DNA of 64,000 bases from Bradyrhizobium sp. JYMT SZCCT0180 (GCF_018130165.1 NZ_JAFCLZ010000011.1:62001-126000), one strand, 5' to 3'. Counted from the first letter of the stretch, positions 27,458 to 36,232 are shown. The notes: a model not told the origin generated them from the letters alone. Program-made: numbers and translations.

Positions 27458-28350
27458 GATCGTCCCTAAATGCGTGACACACCGACCGTCCGCACGGAGG
27501 TGGTGCGGCGCCAGGAGCCGCCATGGTGCGGCTTCGATCTGTTGGTCGCAGGCGGCCGCGGCTGCGTTCAATTTCAGGCCGTTGCCAGGAAAACCGTGCT
27601 GCCGGCAGCCGCTTGCCTAAATATTGGGCGATGCGCCCATTCGCGCCCCATGATTTGCCCGCATTGTGCCTTGCACAATAAATCCCGGCCGGTGTCCAAT
27701 TCGGACCGTGACCTGGAGCACACCTGTGCCGATTGGCGGCAGCGCGGGTTTCGTTTTGCGCCGCACTCAGGAGGACCGGCGAATTGGTTGCGCCGGACTA
27801 ATCCAAAAGTACTAGCGCGCGAGCCTCTTGTATCGGTTCGCCGCGCTCGGGACTCGATTACAGTCGCAATGCACGCCGCCTTGACGGCATTCATGCCGAC
27901 GCGAGCGCAAACGTCACGCGTCGTGGTGAGCGGCATAAGCCCTGGAAACGGAATTCGCGCGTTCGGATTCGTCGAACGACATCGAACAGAGAGATGATCT
28001 ACCGAGGATGACGCAGCCTGGAGTGATCTGGATCTCAGATCGTCCGTTATGGTCCAACGCGCTGAACGGACGCCGCGCGCGGCGCGCATTAATGAATCGA
28101 CAAGCATTGCGGCGGCGCGTTTTCAACCGCGCGAATTCTGCAGGTTCGTTCATCTACCTGAAAAACCAGTACTTCTCCGGATGCCGCATGTTGCACTCCG
28201 GTTACAGATTCGGTGGATTCCAGCACATTCTTGAGCTGCCGAGTCGTTTAGCATGACTATTGCATTGCGTGATGGAGTCACTCGCGTGTCAGATATCACA
28301 TCTGCTGTTGGTGATTCGCGATTGGATACGCAGGAGGCTTGCCGGGGCTT
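27458..28350. other. 893-base region without a recognisable gene
   Basis: Between the divergent secreted-protein gene and prkA. Open frames exist on both strands (for example 27574-28107 minus and 27470-27997 plus), but none has a ribosome site, a known motif or plausible amino-acid composition. Base composition is visibly lower in GC than the flanking genes, particularly after 27600. The last 50 bases lead into the prkA promoter. I see no RNA gene or repeat with confidence. Confidence 0.5.
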
Positions 28351-28376
28351 GGAACTTGGCCAGCGCATCCTACGTT
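28351..28376 (+). promoter_or_regulatory. EcfG-type general stress promoter of prkA-yeaH-spoVR
   Basis: GGAAC at 28351-28355, a 17-base spacer and CGTT at 28373-28376, an exact match to the alphaproteobacterial EcfG consensus. Transcription would start near 28383, giving a leader of about 20 bases that contains the GGAGATGA ribosome site ahead of the ATG at 28404. Position and spacing are ideal. Confidence 0.85.
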
Positions 28377-28403
28377 ATAGCTGAACCATGAGGAGATGAA
28401 TCT

Positions 28404-30347
28404 ATGTACAACGATTCTCTGTTCAACGCCTTCGCCCGCTCCTTCGAAGCTCGAAGTCAGAGCGACATGTCGATGGCGGATTATCTGGAATCGTGTCGAA
28501 GCGATCCGCTTAAATATGCGAATGCGGCCGAACGGTTGCTAGCGGCAATCGGCGAACCTCAGATGATCGACACGGCCAGGGATCAACGCCTTGGCCGTAT
28601 TTTTTTGAACCGCACCATGCGCACCTATCCGGCCTTTGCCGGCTTCTATGGCATGGAAGAAACCATCGAGCGCATCGTCGGGTTCTTCCGGCACGCCGCT
28701 CAAGGCCTCGAAGAGCGCAAGCAGATCCTCTATCTGCTCGGGCCGGTCGGCGGCGGCAAGTCATCGCTCGCCGAACGCCTCAAGGCGTTGATGGAAGTTC
28801 ACCCCATTTATGTCTTGAAGGCCGGCGACGAACTCAGTCCCGTCTTCGAAAGCCCGCTCAGCCTGTTCGATCCGGAAACACTCGGGCCGATGCTCGAGGA
28901 AAAATACGGCATTCCGCGCCGCCGGCTCACCGGGCTGATGAGCCCGTGGTGCTACAAGCGGCTCGAATCGTTCGGCGGCGACATCTCGCAATTCCGTGTC
29001 GCCAAGATCCAGCCGTCGCGGCTGCGGCAGATCGCGGTCGCCAAGACCGAGCCGGGTGATGAAAACAACCAGGACATCTCCTCGCTGGTCGGCAAGGTCG
29101 ACATCCGCAAGCTGGAAACCTTCGCCCAGAACGACCCCGACGCCTACAGCTATTCCGGCGGCTTGAACCGCGCCAACCAGGGCATCCTCGAATTCGTCGA
29201 GATGTTCAAGGCGCCGATCAAGATGCTGCATCCGCTGCTGACGGCGACGCAGGAGGGCAACTATATCGGAACCGAGAATATCGGTGCGATCCCCTTTACC
29301 GGCGTCATTCTCGCGCACTCCAACGAATCCGAATGGCAGAGCTTCAAGACCAACAAGAACAACGAAGCCTTCATCGACCGCATCTGCGTCATCAAGGTGC
29401 CGTATTGCCTGCGCGTCACCGAAGAACAGAAGATCTACGAGAAGCTGATTCAGGGCTCCGAGCTCGCCGCCGCGCCCTGCGCGCCGTCGACGCTGGAGAC
29501 GCTGGCGCGCTTCTCGGTGATGTCGCGGCTGCGCCGTCATGAAAACTCCACCGTGTTTGCAAAGATGCGGGTTTATGACGGCGAAAGCCTGAAAGAGTCC
29601 GATCCCAAGGCCCGCAGCGTCCAGGAATACAAGGATGCCGCTGGCGTCGACGAAGGTATGGATGGCGTCTCGACCCGCTTCGCGTTCAAGGTGCTCGCCG
29701 CAACCTACAATCACGATACGTCGGAGGTCGGCGCGGACGCCGTTCACCTGATGTATGCGCTGGAACAGTCGATCCGTCGCGAGCAGCTCCCTGATGAGAC
29801 CGAGAAGCGTTACCTCGAATTCATCAAGGCCGAACTTGTGCCGCGATATGCCGAATTCATCGGAAACGAGATTCAGAAGGCCTATCTCGAATCCTATTCG
29901 GATTATGGCCAGAACCTGTTCGACCGCTACGTGGATTACGCCGACGCCTGGATCGAAGATCAGGACTTCAAGGATCCCGACACCGGACAATTGCTCGATC
30001 GTGAATTGCTCAATCAGGAGCTGACCAAGATCGAGAAGCCTGCGGGCATCGCCAACCCGAAGGACTTCCGTAACGAGGTCGTGAAGTTCTCGCTGCGGTC
30101 GCGAGCCCAGCACGGCGGCAAGAATCCGGGCTGGACCAGCTATGAAAAGGTTCGCGAGGTGATCGAAAAGCGGATATTCTCGCAAGTGGAAGATCTGCTG
30201 CCCGTCATTTCGTTCGGCTCGAAAAAGGACGGCGAAACCGAGAAGAAGCACGACGATTTCGTCGCGCGGATGGTGGACCGCGGTTACACCGAACGCCAGG
30301 TCCGCCGGCTCGTCGAATGGTACATGCGCGTGAAGCAAGCCGGCTGA
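28404..30347 (+). CDS. prkA: PrkA family serine protein kinase
   Basis: AAA-domain protein of the PrkA/YeaG family, 647 residues, cytoplasmic. The Walker A is YLLGPVGGGKSSLAERL (Lys119). The AAA core spans about 60-400 and the C-terminal PrkA kinase-like domain about 410-640. The E. coli homologue YeaG is a stress- and starvation-induced kinase; in Bacillus PrkA is linked to sporulation. Its genetic partners yeaH and spoVR follow directly, the usual three-gene arrangement. GGAGATGA precedes the ATG. Transcription from the EcfG promoter at 28351 is well supported. Confidence 0.96.
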   Translation: MYNDSLFNAFARSFEARSQSDMSMADYLESCRSDPLKYANAAERLLAAIGEPQMIDTARDQRLGRIFLNRTMRTYPAFAGFYGMEETIERIVGFFRHAAQGLEERKQILYLLGPVGGGKSSLAERLKALMEVHPIYVLKAGDELSPVFESPLSLFDPETLGPMLEEKYGIPRRRLTGLMSPWCYKRLESFGGDISQFRVAKIQPSRLRQIAVAKTEPGDENNQDISSLVGKVDIRKLETFAQNDPDAYSYSGGLNRANQGILEFVEMFKAPIKMLHPLLTATQEGNYIGTENIGAIPFTGVILAHSNESEWQSFKTNKNNEAFIDRICVIKVPYCLRVTEEQKIYEKLIQGSELAAAPCAPSTLETLARFSVMSRLRRHENSTVFAKMRVYDGESLKESDPKARSVQEYKDAAGVDEGMDGVSTRFAFKVLAATYNHDTSEVGADAVHLMYALEQSIRREQLPDETEKRYLEFIKAELVPRYAEFIGNEIQKAYLESYSDYGQNLFDRYVDYADAWIEDQDFKDPDTGQLLDRELLNQELTKIEKPAGIANPKDFRNEVVKFSLRSRAQHGGKNPGWTSYEKVREVIEKRIFSQVEDLLPVISFGSKKDGETEKKHDDFVARMVDRGYTERQVRRLVEWYMRVKQAG

Positions 30348-30359
30348 GGCGGATGCGAA

Positions 30360-31640
30360 GTGGTTGCTATTCACATCGTTGATAGGCGGCTGAATCCGGG
30401 CAGCAAGAGTCTCGAGAACCGTCAGCGGTTCCTGCGCCGGGCGAAGGCGCTGGTTCAGCAGGCGGTGAAGAAGACCTCGCACGACCGGGACATCAAGGAT
30501 GTCCTGGAAGGCGGCGAGGTCAGCATCCCCCTCGATGGCATGGACGAGCCGCGGTTCCGCCGTGAAGGCGGCACCCGCGACATGATACTTCCTGGAAACA
30601 AGAAGTTCATCGAAGGCGACATCCTGCCGCGCTCGGGCGGCTCGGGCGGCAGGGCCGGTGGCGCGGGGGAGGGCGACAGCGAAGACGCGTTCCGCTTCGT
30701 TCTCAGCCGCGAGGAATTCGTCGACCTGTTCCTGGACGATCTCGAACTACCTGATCTCGCCAAGCGCAAGCTTGCCGAGGTGGAGAGCGAAGGCATCCGC
30801 CGCGCGGGTTATGCGACATCAGGCTCGCCGGCGAATATTTCCATTCCCCGTACCGTGAGCCGCGCGATGGCGCGGCGGGTGGCATTGCGGCGGCCGAAGC
30901 CGGAAGAGATTGCGGCCCTCGAAGCCGAGCTGCTGATTTGCGGCCACGAGGCGCGCCGCGCCGAACTGTTGGCCGAGATTGAAGCCCTGAAAGCCAAGGC
31001 CAAGCGGATCCCGTTCATCGATCCGATCGACATCCGATACCGGCGGTTCGAGACCACGCCGAAGCCGATTGCCCAGGCCGTGATGTTCTGCCTGATGGAC
31101 GTCTCGGGCTCGATGACCGAGCACATGAAGGACCTCGCCAAGCGCTTCTACACGCTGCTCTATGTCTTCCTGAAGCGGCGCTACCGCCATGTCGAGATCG
31201 TCTTCATCCGCCATACCGACCGCGCCGAAGAGGTCGACGAGGACACATTCTTCCATGGCCCGGCATCGGGCGGCACGCTGGTGTCGAGTGCGCTGCAGGA
31301 AATGCACGAGATCGTGCGTTCGCGGTTCCGCCCGGCGGACTGGAATATCTACGCCGCGCAGGCTTCCGATGGCGACAATTCCACGTCCGACGGCGAGGTG
31401 GCGGGCCGGCTGCTGACCGAGAAGATTCTCCCCGTCAGCCAGTTCTTTGCCTATCTCGAGGTCGGCCAGGATGCCGGTCTGACCTTCGAGATGCCGGATT
31501 CGTCGCTATGGACGCTGTATGAGCGCCTGCGCCTCGCCGGTGCGCCATTGTCGATGCGCAAGGTCTGCGAGCGCAGCGAAATCTTCCCGGTGTTTCACGA
31601 TCTCTTCCAGCGTCGCGTAAGACAAGAGAGGGCACCATGA
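30360..31640 (+). CDS. yeaH: YeaH/YhbH family protein with VWA-like domain
   Basis: A 426-residue cytoplasmic protein of the YeaH/YhbH (DUF444) family. The N-terminal part is basic (DRRLNPGSKSLENRQRFLRR), then a Gly-rich linker (about 90-105, RSGGSGGRAGGAGEGD). The C-terminal half is a von Willebrand A-like domain with the MIDAS motif FCLMDVSGSMTEHMKDLAKRFY. Function is unknown, but it nearly always accompanies PrkA and SpoVR. The GTG start at 30360 lies 12 bases after prkA; the stop overlaps spoVR by four bases. Confidence 0.93.
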   Translation: MVAIHIVDRRLNPGSKSLENRQRFLRRAKALVQQAVKKTSHDRDIKDVLEGGEVSIPLDGMDEPRFRREGGTRDMILPGNKKFIEGDILPRSGGSGGRAGGAGEGDSEDAFRFVLSREEFVDLFLDDLELPDLAKRKLAEVESEGIRRAGYATSGSPANISIPRTVSRAMARRVALRRPKPEEIAALEAELLICGHEARRAELLAEIEALKAKAKRIPFIDPIDIRYRRFETTPKPIAQAVMFCLMDVSGSMTEHMKDLAKRFYTLLYVFLKRRYRHVEIVFIRHTDRAEEVDEDTFFHGPASGGTLVSSALQEMHEIVRSRFRPADWNIYAAQASDGDNSTSDGEVAGRLLTEKILPVSQFFAYLEVGQDAGLTFEMPDSSLWTLYERLRLAGAPLSMRKVCERSEIFPVFHDLFQRRVRQERAP

Positions 31641-33175
31641 CAGGCGAACGGCTGTTTCAGGGTGCTGATTGGGATTTCCCCACGCTGCAGCGGATCCACG
31701 ACGCCTGCGAGGAGATCGCGGAGTCCGAACTCGGGCTCAATGTCTATCCGAACCAGATCGAGGTGATCACGGCCGAGCAGATGCTGGACGCCTATTGCTC
31801 GGTCGGCATGCCCTTGTTCTACAAGCATTGGTCGTTCGGCAAGCACTTCGCCTATCAGCAGGCTTCCTACCGCAAGGGCCTGATGGGCCTGGCCTATGAG
31901 ATCGTCATCAACTCGTCGCCGTGCATCTCCTATTTGATGGAGGAGAACACCGCGACCATGCAAACGCTGGTGATCGCGCACGCCGCCTTCGGCCACAATC
32001 ATTTCTTCAAGAACAATTATCTGTTCAAGCAATGGACGGATGCCGACGGCATTCTCGATTATCTCGAATTCGCCAAGACCTACGTTGCGCAGTGCGAGGA
32101 GCGTCACGGCCGGTTGGCGGTCGAGCAGACGCTCGATGCGGCGCACGCGCTGATGTCACATGGCATCAACCGCTATCCCGGCAAGAAGCTACCCGATCTG
32201 CGCGTCGAGGAGAAACGGGCCCAGTACCGCCGGCAGCACGAAGAAAGCGCGTTCAATGATTTGTGGCGGACCATTCCGACCGGACCGGTCAAGAGCGTGG
32301 CAACGCTGAGCGCCGATCGCCGCCGCGCGCTGCTCGGCCTGCCGCAGGAAAACATCCTGTACTTCCTGGAAAAGACCGCGCCGCGCCTGGCGCCCTGGCA
32401 GCGCGAGCTGCTGCGCATCGTGCGGCACATCGCCCAGTATTTTTACCCGCAGAGCCAGACCAAGGTCATGAACGAGGGCACCGCGACCTACGTTCATTAC
32501 CGCATCATGAACCGGCTGCACCTGCAGGGGCAGCTCTCCGACGGCAATTTCCTCGAATTCCTGTCGTCGCACACCAACGTCGTGTTCCAGCCCGACTTCG
32601 ACAGCAAATATTTCTCGGGCTTCAACCCCTACGCGCTCGGCTTTGCGATGATGCAGGACATCGAGCGCATCGTCACCAATCCCGAGGACGAGGATCGCGA
32701 ATGGTTTCCGGATATCGCCGGCAAGGGCGATACGATGGGCGTGCTCCGCGATGTCTGGGCCAATTACCGCGACGAGAGCTTCATCAGCCAGTTCCTCTCA
32801 CCGCGGCTGATGCGGCACTTCCGCATGTTCCACTTGCATGACGATCCGGCCGAGACCGCCGGCATCAGGGTCGATGCGATCCACGACGAGCGCGGTTATC
32901 GGCGCGTGCGCCGCGCCCTGTCACGGTCATACGACGTCGGCTTCATCGATGCCAACATCGAAGTCGTCGATGTCGATCTCGCCGGCGATCGTCATTTGAT
33001 GTTGCGCCACACCGTGCTGAACGGCGCGCAGCTCAATGACACCGATGCCAAGCGCGTGCTGCAGCACCTCGCCGACCTCTGGACCTACAACGTCTCGCTG
33101 GTCGAGGTCGACTCGACCGGCAAGGTGCTGAAGGAATACGTCGCCAACCCGCGCGGGCTGGCCGCGGTGGCGTAG
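31637..33175 (+). CDS. spoVR: SpoVR family protein
   Basis: A 512-residue SpoVR/YcgB family protein, cytoplasmic, molecular role unknown. Family landmarks are the N-terminal GADWDFPTLQRIHDACEEIA, HAAFGHNHFFKNNYLFKQW, KVMNEGTATYVHYRIMNRLH and FNPYALGFAMMQDIERI. The His- and Glu-rich stretches suggest a metal site (inference). The ATGA overlap with yeaH shows translational coupling, making this the third gene of the EcfG-driven operon. In Bacillus SpoVR affects the spore cortex; in non-sporulating bacteria the trio is tied to stationary phase and stress. Confidence 0.95.
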   Translation: MTGERLFQGADWDFPTLQRIHDACEEIAESELGLNVYPNQIEVITAEQMLDAYCSVGMPLFYKHWSFGKHFAYQQASYRKGLMGLAYEIVINSSPCISYLMEENTATMQTLVIAHAAFGHNHFFKNNYLFKQWTDADGILDYLEFAKTYVAQCEERHGRLAVEQTLDAAHALMSHGINRYPGKKLPDLRVEEKRAQYRRQHEESAFNDLWRTIPTGPVKSVATLSADRRRALLGLPQENILYFLEKTAPRLAPWQRELLRIVRHIAQYFYPQSQTKVMNEGTATYVHYRIMNRLHLQGQLSDGNFLEFLSSHTNVVFQPDFDSKYFSGFNPYALGFAMMQDIERIVTNPEDEDREWFPDIAGKGDTMGVLRDVWANYRDESFISQFLSPRLMRHFRMFHLHDDPAETAGIRVDAIHDERGYRRVRRALSRSYDVGFIDANIEVVDVDLAGDRHLMLRHTVLNGAQLNDTDAKRVLQHLADLWTYNVSLVEVDSTGKVLKEYVANPRGLAAVA

Positions 33176-33209
33176 CTACACTCCCGGCGTTCCTTGCGCT
33201 CCCGAGCGA

Positions 33210-33614
33210 TCAGCGCCCGCGCGTCGGCAGTTTCGGCAGTTTGTGCGGATCGAACGTTGGTATGGGCTCGCTCGCCTCCGGGGGGCGCGCCTGCTCGTTG
33301 TAAATCAGCGTTCCCTCCAGGAGCAGGCCTGGGAACTGTTCCGCCGTTCCGGTGTAGGTCGCTATCTTGCCGGTGCACGTTCCCTGCAGCTTGAGCTCGA
33401 GCTCCTGATCATCGCCGAATACGGTTGGCAGCCCGCCGGTGTGTTTTTTTGTGATGACGACCGCGGTGAATCGGTCTCCGTCGACTTCGCATGAGCCTTC
33501 GTAGGTCATGACGCCGTCGCGCCCCCAGATCCTGCCGTCTGCAACATGGACGATGCCGGTGCCTTGGCTTACCGGGGTCTTGAACCAGGCCGAATAAGTG
33601 CCGTCCTTGAGCAC
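33210..33614 (-). CDS. GrlR-like small regulatory protein
   Basis: A 134-residue protein resembling the GrlR domain family: an N-terminal KDGTYSAWFKTPVSQGTGIVHV strand pair, a repeated Asp-Gly turn (GSCEVDGDRFTAVVI), and TGTAEQFPGLLLEGTLIYNE. In enteric pathogens GrlR binds and inhibits the type III secretion activator GrlA, but GrlR-like proteins also occur without such systems; none is near here. Start GTG at 33614 is chosen for GGAAGAGG eight bases upstream; a GTG at 33641 adds nine residues. The gene is convergent with spoVR (34 bases between ends). Confidence 0.6.
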   Translation of the reverse strand: MLKDGTYSAWFKTPVSQGTGIVHVADGRIWGRDGVMTYEGSCEVDGDRFTAVVITKKHTGGLPTVFGDDQELELKLQGTCTGKIATYTGTAEQFPGLLLEGTLIYNEQARPPEASEPIPTFDPHKLPKLPTRGR

Positions 33615-33685
33615 AGCGGAACCTCTTCCTTGAGCGTTCACAAGCGGCCGATCATCCGCACGACTAGCCTAAGACTCCCTTAATC

Positions 33686-33716
33686 GCCGCCCTCTCGGAA
33701 AGGGCGGCTTTCTTTT
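33686..33716 (+). terminator. Strong intrinsic terminator-like hairpin on the plus strand
   Basis: GCCGCCCT (33686-33693) pairs perfectly with AGGGCGGC (33701-33708) around a seven-base loop, followed by TTTCTTTT. This has the form of a rho-independent terminator for plus-strand transcription. The nearest plus-strand gene upstream is spoVR, ending 510 bases earlier, with the minus-strand GrlR-like gene in between. Confidence 0.75.
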
Positions 33717-33777
33717 GCCGTAGTCTTACGGAGCAAAACTCCATTGTTCCGACTGGTTTCGTACACATCATATCGGG

Positions 33778-33987
33778 ATGGGCCAGCCAGCACTGGAAAT
33801 CCGAGTATGCGAAAAGTGCCACGCCGAAATGCGGCTGTTGGGCAAGCTGCCCGCTATCGGAGCCAAGCCACTCATCAAGGTTTTCTGTTGCTACCAGTGC
33901 AACCGCATTGAGACGCGCACAATAAGGTCGGCTGCACCCCGCAGACCCATTCTTGATACGTCCCGCTCTGCCGCAAGCCGGCGTTGA
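33778..33987 (+). CDS. Small zinc-ribbon-like protein
   Basis: A 69-residue protein with two Cys pairs, CEKCHAEM (about 11-18) and CCYQCNRIE (about 37-45), spaced as in the small zinc-ribbon proteins common in Bradyrhizobium. Function unknown. The start has only TCGGG upstream. The last 15 or so bases run into the duplicated korB fragment, so the basic C-terminal tail (about 50-69) may be a recent extension after loss of the original stop. Confidence 0.55.
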   Translation: MGQPALEIRVCEKCHAEMRLLGKLPAIGAKPLIKVFCCYQCNRIETRTIRSAAPRRPILDTSRSAASRR

Positions 33988-34031
33988 TCTTTTCCAGCGC
34001 TGACGAGCCGGGGCACAACTCCCTGCCGGCC
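33971..34031 (-). repeat. Degenerate copy of the 3' end of korB
   Basis: These 61 bases align with 35158-35218, the end of korB, with eight mismatches and no gap; the first 53 bases carry five. The copy is in the same orientation as korB. The stop codon is not preserved. Together with korB it brackets the DUF4344 gene as a 1.2-kb direct repeat. Confidence 0.8.
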
Positions 34032-34054
34032 GCGGTGCTCAGACGTCGAAAATC

Positions 34055-34921
34055 CTACTGGCGCGCAAGGAATGCGCGACGGGTACTGACGGTTCGCGCC
34101 CAGACTTCGTGAAATCTCCCGGCCAGACGCTTGTCAATGTGCGGACCGATCAGCTTCGTCATGGCAAAGTTGAGATCATCATACTCCCGCGCGCAGACTT
34201 CGGCCCGGTCCTTGGGGAGGAATTCCTGTTCGACGATGTCGGCGAACAGTTTCTTGTCCGCACCATAGGCGACACACAGGATGTTGAACGTCCGCTGCGC
34301 CGGCGTCGAATGCTCATCTGAAAGTACCCGGATCGGAACGGTGACCTGCGGTCCTGGCATCTGGATCGCATGATGATAGGCGGAGCCCAGGATCATTCTG
34401 CGGGCCTCATCCTTGCCCAGTCTGAGCATCACGTAGGCGGCGAACTGATCGGCGGCGTCTTCCTCCCGGCCGAGCACCGGTATTTGCAGCATGTTGAAAA
34501 CCGCATGCGCGGTCTCGTGCAAAAACACCGCCAGACTTGAGCCAAGGACCGTATCCGCCCGGGAAACCCCGATAGGAAGATCTTGCTTCGGCGCGCTCTT
34601 CAAAATTTCCGCCAGCATTTCGTAACACACGGTGATGACTTCATCGTTGTACCAGGCGTTTGGGACGCCGTCGCAACCCGCGACCTTGAGCGTCAGCGGG
34701 TAGGGAAGGCGGATCGGACCAAGCAATTCCTGCAGATGCTCGAGTGCACGACCCTGCTTCATTTGATCGAGGATCGGCTGGTGCGCCGGATCCTTTGGCG
34801 GCACGTACTCGTACTTGATTTGGTTGGACTTGCTCTTGGAGGCTGCGTTTGCGTTGCCGGAGGTCCAAAAGATCGTTGCCGCCAGAATTGCGACGATCGC
34901 AGCAGGCTTATGCCACATCAT
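34055..34921 (-). CDS. Secreted DUF4344 putative zinc metallopeptidase
   Basis: A 288-residue protein with a signal peptide (HKPAAIVAILAATIFWTSGNANA, about 3-26). The HExxH zinc motif is present as FLHETAHAVFNMLQ (about 135-148), and a third acidic ligand candidate follows in GREEDAADQFAAYVML. This is the DUF4344 metallopeptidase pattern; the substrate is unknown. Translation probably starts at one of two adjacent ATG codons (34921 or 34918) behind GAGAA; an upstream TTG at 34930 is possible. It stands alone on the minus strand between a korB 3'-end fragment and korB itself, suggesting insertion there. Confidence 0.85.
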   Translation of the reverse strand: MMWHKPAAIVAILAATIFWTSGNANAASKSKSNQIKYEYVPPKDPAHQPILDQMKQGRALEHLQELLGPIRLPYPLTLKVAGCDGVPNAWYNDEVITVCYEMLAEILKSAPKQDLPIGVSRADTVLGSSLAVFLHETAHAVFNMLQIPVLGREEDAADQFAAYVMLRLGKDEARRMILGSAYHHAIQMPGPQVTVPIRVLSDEHSTPAQRTFNILCVAYGADKKLFADIVEQEFLPKDRAEVCAREYDDLNFAMTKLIGPHIDKRLAGRFHEVWARTVSTRRAFLARQ

Positions 34922-35154
34922 ATTTCTCAACTATGAATGATAAAAATTTACGGCGGCATGTGTATCGACGCGTGGTCGAGCAACCATAGCACGCCCGTCG
35001 GATTCCGTGGATAGCGAACGCTGTCGGGCTTGTTGTCAGAAGCGCGGTCGTGATGGTCGCTTGGACGCGAGCAGGCACGCGAACCGATGCCTGCGTTCGA
35101 GGCTAAAGCTCATATCGCAGGATGCATCGACGCTGCGGCCCGACGGCGGCATGC

Positions 35155-36210
35155 CTACCGCAGGCTGGCGTTGATCTTGTCCAGCGCTGACGAGCCCGGG
35201 CACAACTCCTTGGCTTCCAGCGTATTGAGTGGCGTCTCGACGGTGTCGAGATGGGTGTGCATGTCTTCGGCGTCGGGATCGACGTAGAGCAAGCCGGTCA
35301 CCACCTGGCCCTTGGCGGCGTGCTTCTGCAGGAAGGTCATCGCCGCCAGCCGGTCATTGGCGTCGTAATCGGCGTCGATCTTGCGCAGCGCCAGCCTGGT
35401 GCCGTCGTGCTGCTCCACCACCTGCACCGAGCCCGGGGCATAATCGACGGTGATGGGGTCGCGGCTGGTGATCACGTCGAGGCGGTTGACCGCGTCATTA
35501 TGTTCGCGGACGTAGTCAAAACTCTTGGTCGAGCCGGCGTGGTTGTTGAAGGCGATGCAGGGGCTGATGACGTCGATGAATGACGCGCCCTTGTGGCGGA
35601 TGGCGGCCGCGATCAGCGGCACCAGCTGGGTCTTGTCGCCGGAGAAGCTGCGCGCCACGAAACTGGCGCCGAGCTGTAGCGCGATCGCCACCAGATCGAT
35701 GGCGTTGTCGGTGTTCATCACACCCTTCTTGGATTTCGAGCCGCGGTCGGCGGTGGCAGAGAACTGGCCCTTGGTCAGGCCGTAAACGCCGTTGTTCTCG
35801 ACGATATAGGTCATGTTGACGCCGCGCCGGATCGAATGGGCGAACTGGCCGAAGCCGATCGAGGCGCTGTCGCCGTCGCCGGAGACGCCGAGATAGATCA
35901 GGTCGCGGTTGGCTAGGTTGGCGCCGGTCAGGACCGACGGCATGCGGCCGTGCACCGAGTTGAAGCCGTGCGAATTGCCGAGGAAGTAATCCGGCGTCTT
36001 CGACGAGCAGCCGATGCCGGAGATCTTGGCGACGCGATGCGGCTCGATCGACAGCTCAAAGCAGGCCTCGATGATCGAGGCGGTGATCGAGTCGTGACCG
36101 CAGCCGGCGCACAGCGTCGAAATCTTGCCCTCGTAGTCCCGGTGGGTGTAGCCGAGATCGTTCTTCGGCAGGCCGGGATGGTGGAATTTCGGTTTTGCAA
36201 TGTAGGTCAT
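35155..36210 (-). CDS. korB: 2-oxoacid:ferredoxin oxidoreductase, beta subunit
   Basis: The thiamine-diphosphate and iron-sulfur subunit of a 2-oxoglutarate (or related 2-oxoacid) ferredoxin oxidoreductase, 351 residues. CAGCGHD (Cys34, Cys37) and ISGIGCSS supply cluster ligands; GDGDSASIGFGQFAHS and VENNGVYGLTKGQ form the TPP-binding region; SPCIAFNNHAGSTKSF is typical of KorB. The frame is open 35 codons upstream, but those codons are a palindromic repeat, so ATG at 36210 is the start. KorA lies 127 bases upstream with the repeat between them. Confidence 0.93.
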   Translation of the reverse strand: MTYIAKPKFHHPGLPKNDLGYTHRDYEGKISTLCAGCGHDSITASIIEACFELSIEPHRVAKISGIGCSSKTPDYFLGNSHGFNSVHGRMPSVLTGANLANRDLIYLGVSGDGDSASIGFGQFAHSIRRGVNMTYIVENNGVYGLTKGQFSATADRGSKSKKGVMNTDNAIDLVAIALQLGASFVARSFSGDKTQLVPLIAAAIRHKGASFIDVISPCIAFNNHAGSTKSFDYVREHNDAVNRLDVITSRDPITVDYAPGSVQVVEQHDGTRLALRKIDADYDANDRLAAMTFLQKHAAKGQVVTGLLYVDPDAEDMHTHLDTVETPLNTLEAKELCPGSSALDKINASLR

Positions 36211-36232
36211 GACAACACCTGCGGCTCCCGGC

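Noticed and set aside
27574..28107. Possible 177-residue minus-strand protein upstream of prkA
   Set aside because: No ribosome site, no motif, very high Arg content and atypical composition; treated as intergenic.
28761..30482. Minus-strand open frame of 573 codons opposite prkA
   Set aside because: It lies wholly over prkA, whose Walker motif and family match are clear, has no ribosome site and no recognisable domain; a by-product of GC-rich codon usage.
33210..33614. GrlR-like gene as sign of a type III secretion island
   Set aside because: No secretion apparatus, effector or chaperone gene is present in the surrounding 60 kb.
33618..33641. GGAAC followed by CGTT near the GrlR-like gene, as a possible EcfG promoter
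   Set aside because: The spacer is only 12 bases, outside the 16-17 the sigma factor tolerates, and it points away from the GrlR-like gene.
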